A DNA stretch of 64,000 nt from Stackebrandtia albiflava. Lineage in GTDB: Bacteria > Actinomycetota > Actinomycetes > Mycobacteriales > Micromonosporaceae. The notes below the pieces were generated by a model. It saw only the letters and a program-made list of their open reading frames with translations, made no database searches and had not been told where the DNA came from. How positions within the stretch are numbered: position 1 is the first letter of the stretch; each line of letters starts with the position of its first letter. The translations under genes were made by a program, and so were the position numbers. The stretch is from NCBI RefSeq assembly GCF_007994225.1, contig NZ_VLLL01000005.1, forward strand, positions 66,359 through 130,358. Direction: 5' to 3'. This document shows positions 1 through 9,046 of this stretch, in pieces.

Positions 1-80
1 CAAGCCCTCAAGCCCTCAAGCCCTCAAGCCCTCAAGCCCTCAAGCCCTCAAGCCCTCAAGCCCTCAAGCCCTCAAGCCCT
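1..80. repeat. 8-bp tandem repeat array, at least 10 copies
   Basis: The unit CAAGCCCT is repeated ten times without a mismatch and the array starts at the window edge, so its full length is unknown. It stops abruptly at 80 and unrelated sequence follows. It lies downstream of the minus-strand regulator that ends at 225. Positions 81-224 hold no gene I can support. Confidence 0.95.
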
Positions 81-224
81 CTGCTCCTGCCCCGAGCCTC
101 CAATACCCGGCCCAGCGGGCGCCGCCGACCACCGGTGCGCCCCGCTCACCGGGCCGCACCGGGCCACCGCTTCCGGGGCGGGCCGCCCGGTCGTGTGCCC
201 GTCCCGGCGCTCGCGCTCCGGGTG

Positions 225-587
225 TCAGGCGGCCAGGCAGAACACGTCGCCGGAGCCCCGGCGGGTCGCCGCCGACACCGAGGGTCGTGCCACCGCCGTG
301 ATCCTCGAGCGGTCCACCAGCAGCTCACGGCCGACCTCCGCCAGCAGGTCGGCGAGGTCGATCCCCAGCGCGTCGCAGATCGCGGCCAGCACCTCGGAGG
401 AGACCTCCTTACGGCCACGTTCCACTTCAGACAGGTAAGGCATCGAGACCCGGGCGGCACCGGCCACGTCGGCCAGGGTCCGGCCCTGTAGCAGCCGGAT
501 CCTCCGCAGCACCTCACCCAGCGTGAGACGCAGCAGCGGACGGGCGCGCGGTGCGGGCGAGGTGGGGCGGGTACGCGGATCGGTCAT
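225..587 (-). CDS. ClgR/PopR-like XRE-family transcriptional regulator
   Basis: This 120-residue protein has one helix-turn-helix domain (about residues 18-75) with the ClgR/PopR signature segments GRTLADVAGAARVS and YLSEVERGRKEVSSE. In actinobacteria these regulators activate clp protease and chaperone genes. The C-terminus is FCLAA. ClgR and PopR end in alanines that mark them for Clp degradation, so turnover control by ClpP is a fair inference. The frame is open upstream to 689, but I chose the ATG at 587 because GAGAGGTG precedes it and the extra 34 residues look non-coding. It diverges from the exporter at 830. Which paralogue it is (ClgR or PopR) cannot be told from this sequence alone. 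Confidence 0.8.
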   Translation of the reverse strand: MTDPRTRPTSPAPRARPLLRLTLGEVLRRIRLLQGRTLADVAGAARVSMPYLSEVERGRKEVSSEVLAAICDALGIDLADLLAEVGRELLVDRSRITAVARPSVSAATRRGSGDVFCLAA

Positions 588-655
588 GGGAACACCTCTC
601 GGACGGCTCGGCGGGTGCCACCATCTTCGTCGGCCATGCCGCCGGTCGGTGCCGG

Positions 656-672
656 TTTCGCGAGCAGCGTAA
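656..672. promoter_or_regulatory. Candidate ClgR-type operator (CGC-N5-GCG)
   Basis: TTTCGC (656-661) and GCGTAA (667-672) form an imperfect palindrome with a five-base spacer. The core CGC-N5-GCG is the core of the published ClgR site; the flanks fit only partly. It lies about 70 bp upstream of the ClgR/PopR-like start, where autoregulation would be expected. It has not been compared with other sites in the genome. Confidence 0.4.
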
Positions 673-829
673 GAATTCGCCACGCTCACCGGGAATGCCG
701 CGGATCACAGGCGTCGGCGCTGCCGCCGTGGCGGCCATCGCGACCGGGCATCGTAATCCACGCCGCGGCGCCGGACCCGCGACCACCGACACGCGGACGG
801 GCGTGCGGTGCCCAGCGGGGGAGGATGCC

Positions 830-2068
830 ATGAGACGGCGACACGGCGCGGCCGTGACCGGTGACCCGGTGCCCCGCAACCCGACCGGGGCACTCCGGAC
901 CCTGCTGGCGATCGTGCTCGCCGCCGCCGCCATGCTGGGGCCGCTCAACGTCGACATGTACCTTCCGGCGTTCCCCGAGATGACGGAGGACCTCTCCGGG
1001 ACCGCCTCACAGACCCAGCTGAGCCTCACGTCATGCCTGATCGGGATGGCGATCGGACAGTTCGTCATCGGGCCGATCAGTGACGCCCGGGGACGGCGCG
1101 GGCCGTTGACCTGGTTCACGGCGCTTTTCGCGTTGTCCTCGTTGGCGTGCGCGGTGTCCCCGAGCATGGAACTGCTGATCACGGCGCGGTTCCTGCAGGG
1201 GTTCACGGCGGCGGCCGGAGTGGTGCTGTCCCGGGCGGTGGCGCGGGACGTGTTCGACGGCCGGGAACTCACCCGGTTCTTCGCACTGCTGATGGTGATC
1301 AACGCGGGCGCGCCGATGGTCGCGCCGGTGCTGGGCGGGGCGTTGCTGGCGCTGCCGTTCGGGGCGTGGCCGTTGATCTTCGTGTTTCTGGGACTCATCG
1401 GTGTCGGGCTGGTGCTGCTGGTCCGGTGGCGGCTGCCCGAGACACTGCCGCCGCAGCGGCGCATCCGGGGGTCGGCCCGCGTGGTCGCGGCGACGGCGGT
1501 CGAGGTGCTGACCGACCGCGCGTTCCTGGGATACGCGTTGACGGTGGGGGTGGTGCACGGCGGCAGCTTCGCGTACGTGGCCGGGACACCGTTCGTGTAC
1601 CAGGAGATCTACGGGGTGTCGCCGCAGGTGTTCGGCGTCCTGTTCGGTGTCAACGGTCTGGCCATCATCGCGGGTAGCTGGGCGGTCGGTCGGCTGTCGG
1701 CGCGAGTCGCCGAACGGGTGCTGCTGCGGTACGCGGTGATCACGGCGGTGGCGGCGACGGCGGTGCTGTTGGTCGCGGCGGTCGTCAGGGCGCCGCTGGC
1801 GCTGGTGGTGACGGCGATCTTCGGTTACATGGTCGCGGTCGGGATGATCCTGACCGGCTCGTTCACACTGGCGATGGCGGAGCAGGCGCACCGCGCGGGC
1901 AGCGCCGGCGCCGTGCTCGGCGCGCTGCCGTTGATCATCGGGGCGATCGTGTCGCCGCTGGTGGGACTCGACGAGTCGAGCGCGCTGCCGATGGCGGCGG
2001 TCCTCTTCGGGTCCTCGGTGCTGGGCGGGGTGGCGTTCGCGGCGTTGACCGGGCCCCGGCGCCGCTGA
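830..2068 (+). CDS. Bcr/CflA-type multidrug MFS exporter
   Basis: A 412-residue integral membrane protein of the major facilitator superfamily, drug:H+ antiporter DHA1 type. The start of TM1 (MLGPLNVDMYLPAFPEM) with its conserved membrane-embedded Asp is typical of Bcr/CflA transporters, and the loop after TM2 has the family motif GPISDARGRR. Twelve hydrophobic segments fit the length. The ATG at 830 is preceded by GGGGGAGG; an open frame continues upstream to 551 but crosses the divergent promoter region. The neighbouring HTH gene diverges from it. The substrate cannot be predicted; members export bicyclomycin, chloramphenicol or similar compounds. Confidence 0.85.
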   Translation: MRRRHGAAVTGDPVPRNPTGALRTLLAIVLAAAAMLGPLNVDMYLPAFPEMTEDLSGTASQTQLSLTSCLIGMAIGQFVIGPISDARGRRGPLTWFTALFALSSLACAVSPSMELLITARFLQGFTAAAGVVLSRAVARDVFDGRELTRFFALLMVINAGAPMVAPVLGGALLALPFGAWPLIFVFLGLIGVGLVLLVRWRLPETLPPQRRIRGSARVVAATAVEVLTDRAFLGYALTVGVVHGGSFAYVAGTPFVYQEIYGVSPQVFGVLFGVNGLAIIAGSWAVGRLSARVAERVLLRYAVITAVAATAVLLVAAVVRAPLALVVTAIFGYMVAVGMILTGSFTLAMAEQAHRAGSAGAVLGALPLIIGAIVSPLVGLDESSALPMAAVLFGSSVLGGVAFAALTGPRRR

Positions 2069-2379
2069 TCCGCGCGCCCGGGACCGGCCGTGATGAGGCG
2101 AAACGACGTGTTTCGGTGGTTTGGGGGGAAATGGGGGTTCCCAAACCGTGCGCGACACGTTACGATCCAATCACTGAAGGCGAGCCCGGAAGCGATCCGC
2201 GCAGGAAGACGGCTTCACGAGTAGCACCATTCGGCGCAGCGACAGCACAGTGGACAGATGAGCCGGCGGCGGCCGGTGGTCCGGCGTGCGCGCGTGCCGG
2301 CCCGGGGGAAATCGGACACATCGCGACGGGCTTCGCCGCCAGCGTCACACGCATGCCGTCCAACCAGTGGGGGTTATCG
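2069..2379. other. Gene-free stretch with one inverted repeat
   Basis: The 311 bases between the exporter stop and the molybdoenzyme start contain GGTTTGGG (2118-2125) and its inverse CCCAAACC (2140-2147), separated by 14 purine-rich bases. This is about 50 bp after the exporter stop. It could be that gene's terminator, although no T-tract follows, or an operator for the next operon. I see no convincing -35/-10 pair. Confidence 0.5.
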
Positions 2380-5300
2380 ATGAGCGTGGTCTCGTTCCAC
2401 ATCAACGGCAAGCCGGTCAGCATCGACGACCCGGATCCGGCGCTGCTGCTGATCGACTTCCTCAGATCCGGCGACGTCGGCCTCACCGGCGCCAAGAAGG
2501 GTTGCGGTGAGGGCGGTTGCGGGTCGTGCACCGTGATCGTGTCGAGTTGGGACGGCACCCGTCCGGTCCACCGCGCGGTCAACTCCTGCCTGCGTCCGGT
2601 GTGCGCGCTCAACGGCCTGTCGGTCACCACGGTGGAGGGCGTGGGAGGTGGTCCGCCGCAGGTGGACGCCCCGCTCATGCACGCCCCCTCCGGCGGCCGG
2701 ATCGTCGCACCCGCCGACAGTCCACTGCCCGACCCGTTGGCGGAGGCGGTACAGGCGGGCCAGTCCGACTACACCGCCGCCGTCTCGCAGACCTTCGGGG
2801 ACATCGAGGAGGCCGCCGGGGACGACACCGCCGGAGCCGCCGACGAGTCGGTGAGCCGGGTCGCGTGGCGACTGGCCGCCAACAACGGCACGCAGTGCGG
2901 CTTCTGCAGTCCCGGGTTCGTCATGAACATGACGGAGTTCCTCACCAACCACGACAAGGCGACCAAGGCCGAGGTCGAGGCGGCCTGCGATGGGAACCTG
3001 TGCCGCTGCACCGGATACCGTCCGATCCTCACCGCGATGAAGACCATGGCGTCGGACTGGAACACCGCCGACGAGAAGGCCCGCATGACGTGCCTGCCGT
3101 CGCCCGAGATGGCGGGCCGGACGCCGGCGGATTCGGTCACCGTGCCGTTCCCGGCGGCGGCGAAGTCCCCGCGGCGGCCGGTGGAGGTCACCGGCGGCGC
3201 CCGGCAGTGGCGTTGCCCCACCGACCTGGCCGCGCTGGGGCGGCTCGTCGCCGAGTGCCGCAAGGCGAAACGACGGTTCCGGCTGGTCATGGGCAACACC
3301 TCCTTCGGCGTGTACCGCGCCGAATACGCCGACGTCACCGTGTTCATCGACCTGTCGGGCATCGACGAACTGGCCCCCTCTGTCACGGTCACGCCGCAGC
3401 GCTGCACCGCCACCGCCGGCACCGGTTACGCCGACCTCATCGAGGCGTTGCGGCCCGCCGTCACCGAGACGGCCCCCCGCACCTTCGCATATCCGGGTAG
3501 CCCGTCGGGTCTCGCCGCCATCGCCTACATGGCCCGGCGCACCGGGGGCCGCATCGTCCGCAACGCCGCCAGCCTGGGCGGCAACACGATGATGGTGCTG
3601 AGTCACCTGGCCGACTCGGCCGGGGAGGCGTTCCCCTCCGACCTGTTCACGGTCCTCGTCGCCATCGGCGCCGACATCGACTACGCCGAGATCGCCGACG
3701 ACGGGACCGTCACCAGGGCCACCCGCAAGGCCGCCGACCTGGTGTCGCTGGTGCGTCACGATCCCGCCCTGGCCGAGCGGATGGTGATAGTGCGCTACGA
3801 CATGCCGGCGGGCGCGGCCGACACCGTGGTACTCGCCCAGAAGGTCGCGTTGCGGGAGGTGAACGCCCACACCCTGGTCAACGCGACCACGGTGCTGCGC
3901 GGTGTGTCGGGTTCACCGGCGGCCGTGGCGTCCGCGTCGCTGGTGTTCGGCGGGGTGGCGCCGTGGCCGTGGCGGGCCGCCGAGACGGAGAAGGTGCTGC
4001 ACAACACGCAGCTCTCCGTCGAATCGGCCGGCCGGGCGTGCCGGACGCTCCACAAGGAACTGACGACGGAGCTCGCCAGGTGGGCGGGCCGTCGCGCCGG
4101 GGAGCCGTCCGAGGGCGTCACCGACGAGTACCGCGCCGAGCTCGGCGTCGCCATGCTGTACAAGGCGCTGCTGAACGCGTTGGGACGCAAGGGTGTCACC
4201 CTGCCCGGGACGTTGAGGTCGGCGGGCATCGAGCACTGGGGGGCGTGGCCGGTCAGCGACGGACGACAGCGATTCACGCCGGAGCCGTACAAGGAGCCCG
4301 TCGCGGCGCCCTACGTGAAGGCCACCGCGCTCTCCCAGACCACCGGCGCGATCCACTACACCCACGACCTGGCGCCGCCGCCGCGCACCGTGCACCTCGC
4401 GGTGGTGACGTCGCGGCGGGCCCTGGCGAACTTCGACTTCCGGGTCGACGGCGCGGCGGTGACGCCGCGAAACCTGCGGGAACACCTCCGCAAGACGTTC
4501 CCCGGCTTCCACGGCCTGCTCACCAGCGCCGACCTCCCCGACGGCGGCGTCAACCACCAGGGTATGGCGATGGACCAGCCGGTGCTGGCGGCCGGTTCGG
4601 TGCACTACGTCGGGCAGGTCGTCGCGCTGGTGGCGGCCGAGACCGAGGTGCAGGCGCAACGCATCGCCGACCACGTCGGCGCGCACTGCGTCGGCTACCG
4701 GCCCATCGACTGGCCGGGCCAGTGGGCGCAGCCGGTGCTGGGCCTCACCGACGCCATCGCCCGGGGCAGCGTCTTCCCCGACGGCCCCGAACACGCCGGA
4801 TTCATGTGGCACATCTGGAAGGTCACCCGGCCCGGCAGCCGACTGGACTGGGTGTCCCACACCCCCACCGGCACCCCGGCGACCCGGGATGCCAAAGTGG
4901 ACGGCTACGACTGCCTCGTCATCCACAGTGATCAGGATACCGGCGGACAGGCGCACTTCTACCTGGAGACGCAGGCGTGCCTGGCGATGCCGGCCGACGA
5001 GGGACGGATCGTCGTCCACGCGGCCACCCAGAGCCCCATGGTCGCGCAGCAGGCCGTCGCGATGACCCTCGGGTTGCCGTACCACAAGGTGCAGGTCCAC
5101 ATCCCGCCGTTGGGCGGCGGATTCGGCGGCAAGAGCGAACCGAGCCGGTCGGTGATCGCGGCGGCGGCCCTCGCGGCGTACGTGTTCCGCCGCCCGGCGC
5201 GGCTGGTCCTGCCCCGCGACGTCGACACCGCCGTCATCGGCAAACGGCACGCCTACCGGGGAGAGTGCCAGGTGGCCGTCGACACCGGTGCCGCGAACGC

Positions 5301-6900
5301 CGGGGACCGGGGCCTCATCCGCGGTTTCCGGTCCCGGATGTGGGGCGACGGTGGCGCCTTCTACGACTGTTCGTTCATCGTCGCCAACTGCATCCAGACC
5401 CGCACCGACAACGCCTACCGGGTGGCCGAGTTCGAGTCCGAGGTGGACGTGTGCCGCACCAACACCGCGCCCAACACGGCGATGCGCGCCTTCGGCGACG
5501 TCCAGGCCAAGAACATCATCGAGTCGGCGATCGAGGACGCCGCCGTCGCGCTGAAGATGCCGCCCGACGAGTTGCGCGCCAAGAACCTGTACCGGCGTGG
5601 CGACGTCACGCCGTTCGGTCAGGCGTTGCCCACCTGCTACATCCGGCAGGTGTGGGACCTGCTCGCCGAGACCTGCGGCCTCGCCACCTTGAAGAAGGAG
5701 GTCGCGGAGTTCAACAAGGCCCACCGGTGGCGGAAACGCGGCCTGTCGATGATCCCGATCAAGTACGGCTCCGGGTACAACCTCGCGCAGCTGGAGCAGG
5801 CGTCGGCCACCGTGGTGATCAACCGCGCCGACGGCAGCGTCGTCATCCACCACGGCGGCGTCGAGATGGGACAGGGCCTCGCCACCCAGGTGTTGCAGGT
5901 CGCCTCGTACGTCCTCAACGTGCCGATGGCGCTCATCCACGTGGAGCAGCCACAGTCGACGGTCACGCCGAACGCGACGAGCAGCGGCGCCTCCACCGGC
6001 ACCCCGTACAGCTGCGAGGCCGTCAACAACACCTGCGAGCGGGTACGTTCCCGGCTCGCCGACTTCGGCCAACGCCTGCTGCGGGAACTGGGCGACGCCC
6101 GGTGCCGCGCCCTGGGCGTCGACTACTGGAACCACGGTACGAAGGGCTGGTCGGCGCAGGTCGAGGTCAACGGCGTGAAGTCGCTCATCTGGCAGAACCT
6201 CGTCCGGCAGGCGTACGCGCACCGGATCCCGCTGACCGAGGCGTTCCACACCGCCGTCCACGGGGGTGAGACGCCGTTGCCCGCGTTGACGTACAAGCCG
6301 GCCGACCGGCAGCCGCACCTGCACGGCGTCACGCGGGCACCCGGCGCGGCCCCCTCCGAGTTCGACCAGTTCGTGGGCTTCACCTACTCGGCCGCGTGCG
6401 CGGTCGCCGAAGTGGACGTACTCACCGGCGAGGTCAAGATCATCAGCGCGGACGTCATGTACGACATGGGCCGCAGCATGAACCCCGCCATCGACGTCGG
6501 ACAGGTCGAGGGCGCGTTCATGCAGGGCGTCGGCTACCTCCTGAGCGAACGACTGGTCCACCGCACCACCGGCGACGAGAAGGGCCGCCTGGAGACCGTC
6601 AACACCTGGCGTTACAAGATCCCCGCCCAGACCGGTGTGCCACTGCGGTTCGACGTCCACCTGTTCCCCAGGGACCATCCCTCGGTGGCGGCCATACCCG
6701 AGGACTCCCAGGGGATCTTCTCCGCCAAGGAGGTGGGTGAACCGCCGCTGGTGCTCGCCAACTCGGTGTTCTTCGCCGTCAAGGCGGCCATCCGGGCGTC
6801 ACGCGCCGAACGGGGCCTGCCGGAGCTGTTCCGGCTCGACGCCCCCGCGACCGTGCAGGAGGTGCGCCGCGCCTGTGCCGTGCGGCCCGAGGAGCTCTGA
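2380..6900 (+). CDS. Single-chain xanthine dehydrogenase-type molybdenum hydroxylase
   Basis: This 1506-residue protein joins all modules of the xanthine oxidase family. The N-terminal plant-type [2Fe-2S] domain has Cys42, 47, 50 and 70; the second [2Fe-2S] domain has Cys173, 176, 208 and 210. An FAD domain follows (about 265-440, with NAASLGGNT near 396), then the molybdopterin domains (about 640-1500, with GGGFGGK near 912 and the catalytic Glu in KEVGEPP, Glu1454). Most bacteria split these into subunits. An Ala/Asp-rich insert of about 70 residues separates the two Fe-S domains. The residue matching bovine Glu802 is not clearly conserved (KSEPSR), so purine oxidation is likely but not certain. 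I chose the ATG at 2380 because it opens directly onto the ferredoxin fold; ATG 2353 is an alternative. Confidence 0.88.
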   Translation: MSVVSFHINGKPVSIDDPDPALLLIDFLRSGDVGLTGAKKGCGEGGCGSCTVIVSSWDGTRPVHRAVNSCLRPVCALNGLSVTTVEGVGGGPPQVDAPLMHAPSGGRIVAPADSPLPDPLAEAVQAGQSDYTAAVSQTFGDIEEAAGDDTAGAADESVSRVAWRLAANNGTQCGFCSPGFVMNMTEFLTNHDKATKAEVEAACDGNLCRCTGYRPILTAMKTMASDWNTADEKARMTCLPSPEMAGRTPADSVTVPFPAAAKSPRRPVEVTGGARQWRCPTDLAALGRLVAECRKAKRRFRLVMGNTSFGVYRAEYADVTVFIDLSGIDELAPSVTVTPQRCTATAGTGYADLIEALRPAVTETAPRTFAYPGSPSGLAAIAYMARRTGGRIVRNAASLGGNTMMVLSHLADSAGEAFPSDLFTVLVAIGADIDYAEIADDGTVTRATRKAADLVSLVRHDPALAERMVIVRYDMPAGAADTVVLAQKVALREVNAHTLVNATTVLRGVSGSPAAVASASLVFGGVAPWPWRAAETEKVLHNTQLSVESAGRACRTLHKELTTELARWAGRRAGEPSEGVTDEYRAELGVAMLYKALLNALGRKGVTLPGTLRSAGIEHWGAWPVSDGRQRFTPEPYKEPVAAPYVKATALSQTTGAIHYTHDLAPPPRTVHLAVVTSRRALANFDFRVDGAAVTPRNLREHLRKTFPGFHGLLTSADLPDGGVNHQGMAMDQPVLAAGSVHYVGQVVALVAAETEVQAQRIADHVGAHCVGYRPIDWPGQWAQPVLGLTDAIARGSVFPDGPEHAGFMWHIWKVTRPGSRLDWVSHTPTGTPATRDAKVDGYDCLVIHSDQDTGGQAHFYLETQACLAMPADEGRIVVHAATQSPMVAQQAVAMTLGLPYHKVQVHIPPLGGGFGGKSEPSRSVIAAAALAAYVFRRPARLVLPRDVDTAVIGKRHAYRGECQVAVDTGAANAGDRGLIRGFRSRMWGDGGAFYDCSFIVANCIQTRTDNAYRVAEFESEVDVCRTNTAPNTAMRAFGDVQAKNIIESAIEDAAVALKMPPDELRAKNLYRRGDVTPFGQALPTCYIRQVWDLLAETCGLATLKKEVAEFNKAHRWRKRGLSMIPIKYGSGYNLAQLEQASATVVINRADGSVVIHHGGVEMGQGLATQVLQVASYVLNVPMALIHVEQPQSTVTPNATSSGASTGTPYSCEAVNNTCERVRSRLADFGQRLLRELGDARCRALGVDYWNHGTKGWSAQVEVNGVKSLIWQNLVRQAYAHRIPLTEAFHTAVHGGETPLPALTYKPADRQPHLHGVTRAPGAAPSEFDQFVGFTYSAACAVAEVDVLTGEVKIISADVMYDMGRSMNPAIDVGQVEGAFMQGVGYLLSERLVHRTTGDEKGRLETVNTWRYKIPAQTGVPLRFDVHLFPRDHPSVAAIPEDSQGIFSAKEVGEPPLVLANSVFFAVKAAIRASRAERGLPELFRLDAPATVQEVRRACAVRPEEL

Positions 6901-6931
6901 ACCGCAACCGAACCAGAAGGGGGACCGATCG

Positions 6932-8191
6932 ATGCGAGAACTCGCAGTGGATCTGTTGGCGTGGGCCGAGACCGGACGACCGTTCGCGGTCGCCAGCCTC
7001 ATCGAGGGCCGGGGCAGCACGCCCCGGCGCATCGGAGCCGCCATGGCGGTGGACGACGAGGGCAGGGTCCTCGGCAACCTGTCGGGCGGCTGCGTGGACG
7101 CCGCCGTCTACGAGCTGGCGCGCACCGCGATCGCCGAGGGGGTGTCGGTGATCGAGACGTTCAGCGCCACCTCCGACGAGTCGCTCGCGCCCGGAATCCC
7201 CTGCGGCGGCACGGTCAGGGTTCTGGTGCAGCCGATGCCGCCCGGTGGTGACGCCGGGCTCGTGGCGGCGCTGCGGGCGGTCGCGGACGACCGGTGCCCC
7301 AAGCCGGTGGCGTTGGCGCGCCGCATCGACGTACCGCGACCGGCGGGCGGCGGCCTCGCCGTGTTCACCGACGACGTGCACGGCACCGTGGGAGACCCGG
7401 AGCTCGACGCCCGGCTGATCACCGTCGCGCGCGGGATGCTGGCCGACCGCCGCACCGGTATCGTGACTCCGCCGGACGGGCCTCCGGTGTTCGTGGAGGT
7501 GTGGAGTTCCCCGCCGGCCCTGGTGATCGTGGGCGCCAACGAACCGGCCGACGCGCTCGCCCGCATCGCCGGCCAACTCGGCTACCAGACGACGGTGTGC
7601 GATCCGCGGCCGCAGTTCGCCACCCGTCGCAGGCTTCCGCACGTCGACGTGATCGCGGTGGAATGGCCGCACCGGTACCTGGCGACCGCCGCGCTCGACG
7701 ACCGTTCGGCGGTGTGCGTCCTGACCCACGACCCGCGGATCGACGTGCCCGCGCTGACGGTGGCGTTGCGGCAACCGGTCGGCTACGTCGGCGCGATGGG
7801 GTCGCGGCGCACCCGAGACATGCGAACCGGGAGGTTGCGTGACGCCGGTGTCCCGGCCGGACAGTTGTCGCGGTTGCGGTCGCCCATCGGACTGGACCTG
7901 GGCGGGCACACACCCGAGGAGATGGCGGTGTCCATCGCGGCCGAGCTCGTCGCGGTGCGGCACGCCGGTTCGGGGCTTCCGCTGTCGGAGACCGGCGGAC
8001 CGGTCCACGAACGGCCCGCCCCGGAGTCGGAGCCGCCGGTGCCGATCCCGACACAACCGGGCAACACCGAAGGTGACGGGACGGTGTCGCATCGTGCTAT
8101 CTATTCCATGACCACTGTCGAGGACGTGGCCGGCCGCACCACCGCGAACGCCGTTCCGGACGGCCGAGACTTCACACGGGGGAATACGTGA
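6932..8191 (+). CDS. xdhC: XdhC/CoxI-family molybdoenzyme maturation factor
   Basis: This 419-residue protein starts 31 bp after the molybdoenzyme. The N-terminal XdhC_CoxI domain carries the signatures GRGSTPRRIGAAMAV and GNLSGGCVDAAV. A Rossmann-type domain (about residues 190-350) carries LVIVGANEPADALARIAG and the typical GYVGAMGSRRT. XdhC proteins bind molybdenum cofactor, promote its sulfuration and hand it to the apo-dehydrogenase, which fits this gene order. The last 60 or so residues are Pro/Glu/Thr-rich, beyond the usual domain end, and probably disordered. Its stop codon overlaps the GTG of the next gene, so translation is probably coupled. Start ATG 6932 follows AGAAGGGGG. Confidence 0.87.
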   Translation: MRELAVDLLAWAETGRPFAVASLIEGRGSTPRRIGAAMAVDDEGRVLGNLSGGCVDAAVYELARTAIAEGVSVIETFSATSDESLAPGIPCGGTVRVLVQPMPPGGDAGLVAALRAVADDRCPKPVALARRIDVPRPAGGGLAVFTDDVHGTVGDPELDARLITVARGMLADRRTGIVTPPDGPPVFVEVWSSPPALVIVGANEPADALARIAGQLGYQTTVCDPRPQFATRRRLPHVDVIAVEWPHRYLATAALDDRSAVCVLTHDPRIDVPALTVALRQPVGYVGAMGSRRTRDMRTGRLRDAGVPAGQLSRLRSPIGLDLGGHTPEEMAVSIAAELVAVRHAGSGLPLSETGGPVHERPAPESEPPVPIPTQPGNTEGDGTVSHRAIYSMTTVEDVAGRTTANAVPDGRDFTRGNT

Positions 8192-9036
8192 CTCGAATCA
8201 GGACGGGTGCGCGCGCCGCACTGACGACGCTGGCCGTGTTGGCGGCCACTTCGATGGCGTGGGCCGCGCCTGCGGCGGGCTCCGTCGCCACACCACCGCA
8301 CACCGCGGCGGTCGTGGAGGCCGAGGCCCGCGAGACCGACGCCCGCACCGTCGAGGAGCGGTACGGCATACCGGTCGAGAACCAACGCAAGTTCCAGGCC
8401 TATGTGGACCGCAGCGGCTACGTGCTGGACATCCGGCCCACGAACCCGGAGTCGGTCCGCTGGCTGCGGCAGGGCGGGCTCCCCAAGCCGCAGTTCCTCA
8501 AGTCCAAGACCATCAATTCGGTGGACGTGCGGCTGGGCGCCGAACGCGGCATGGAGGGCACCGTCGGCTACTTCCTGCCGACGCTGCCACCCCGGGACTC
8601 GGTCCCCGAGGGCGAGTGGGAGAAGGTCCAGGCGCGGTACATGCAGCGGTGGGACGAGTACCACGAGCTGGAGTCGAAGATGCGGCACCTGGAGGAGGAC
8701 GGTGTCGTGAAGGTGGCCGGGGGAGTCGTGTACGGCTACGACGACAAGGGCGACCTGAAGCCCTACACCGGTGACCACGACCTGTTCCACGTCCGGGACC
8801 GCTCGGGGGCGCCGCTTCCCGAAGCCGAGTACGACAAGGCGATCAACGAGATGATCGCCCTCGACATGGGCGTCATGCACGGCGCCCACATGTACTGGCA
8901 CCCGACCACGGAGTTCGAACGGAGGATCTACCAGAAGATCGTCGACCAACACCAACCCGGCGGTGAACCACTGGTGAGGTTCGCGCCGCACTCCGCCATG
9001 TACCTGGTGGACGCGCAGACACCCGTGTCGGCCTAG
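8188..9036 (+). CDS. Secreted protein with anthrax edema factor-like adenylyl cyclase domain
   Basis: A 282-residue protein with a Sec-type signal peptide (about residues 1-27, AWA/AP). The mature part shows the ordered blocks of the edema factor/CyaA/ExoY nucleotidyl cyclase family. These are a Lys-rich block (PKPQFLKSKTI, 99-109) leading to VGYFLP; TGDHDLF (194-200), matching the metal-binding D-x-D motif of LTADYDLF; and VMHGAH (229-234), matching the catalytic-His block HGTEQ. The following positions differ: His replaces Glu and Trp sits where Asn is expected, so activity or nucleotide choice may have changed. The length suits a bare cyclase domain without a delivery module. The GTG start overlaps the xdhC stop and has GGGGGAA upstream. 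The family call is by eye; a different fold with chance similarity is possible. Confidence 0.6.
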   Translation: MTRIRTGARAALTTLAVLAATSMAWAAPAAGSVATPPHTAAVVEAEARETDARTVEERYGIPVENQRKFQAYVDRSGYVLDIRPTNPESVRWLRQGGLPKPQFLKSKTINSVDVRLGAERGMEGTVGYFLPTLPPRDSVPEGEWEKVQARYMQRWDEYHELESKMRHLEEDGVVKVAGGVVYGYDDKGDLKPYTGDHDLFHVRDRSGAPLPEAEYDKAINEMIALDMGVMHGAHMYWHPTTEFERRIYQKIVDQHQPGGEPLVRFAPHSAMYLVDAQTPVSA

Positions 9037-9046
9037 GCTCCCGGAC

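Noticed and set aside
3913-6678. A 921-codon open frame antisense to the molybdoenzyme
   Set aside because: Its translation is Val/Gly/Asp/Arg-rich low complexity, typical of the opposite strand of GC-biased genes, and the sense gene is unambiguous.
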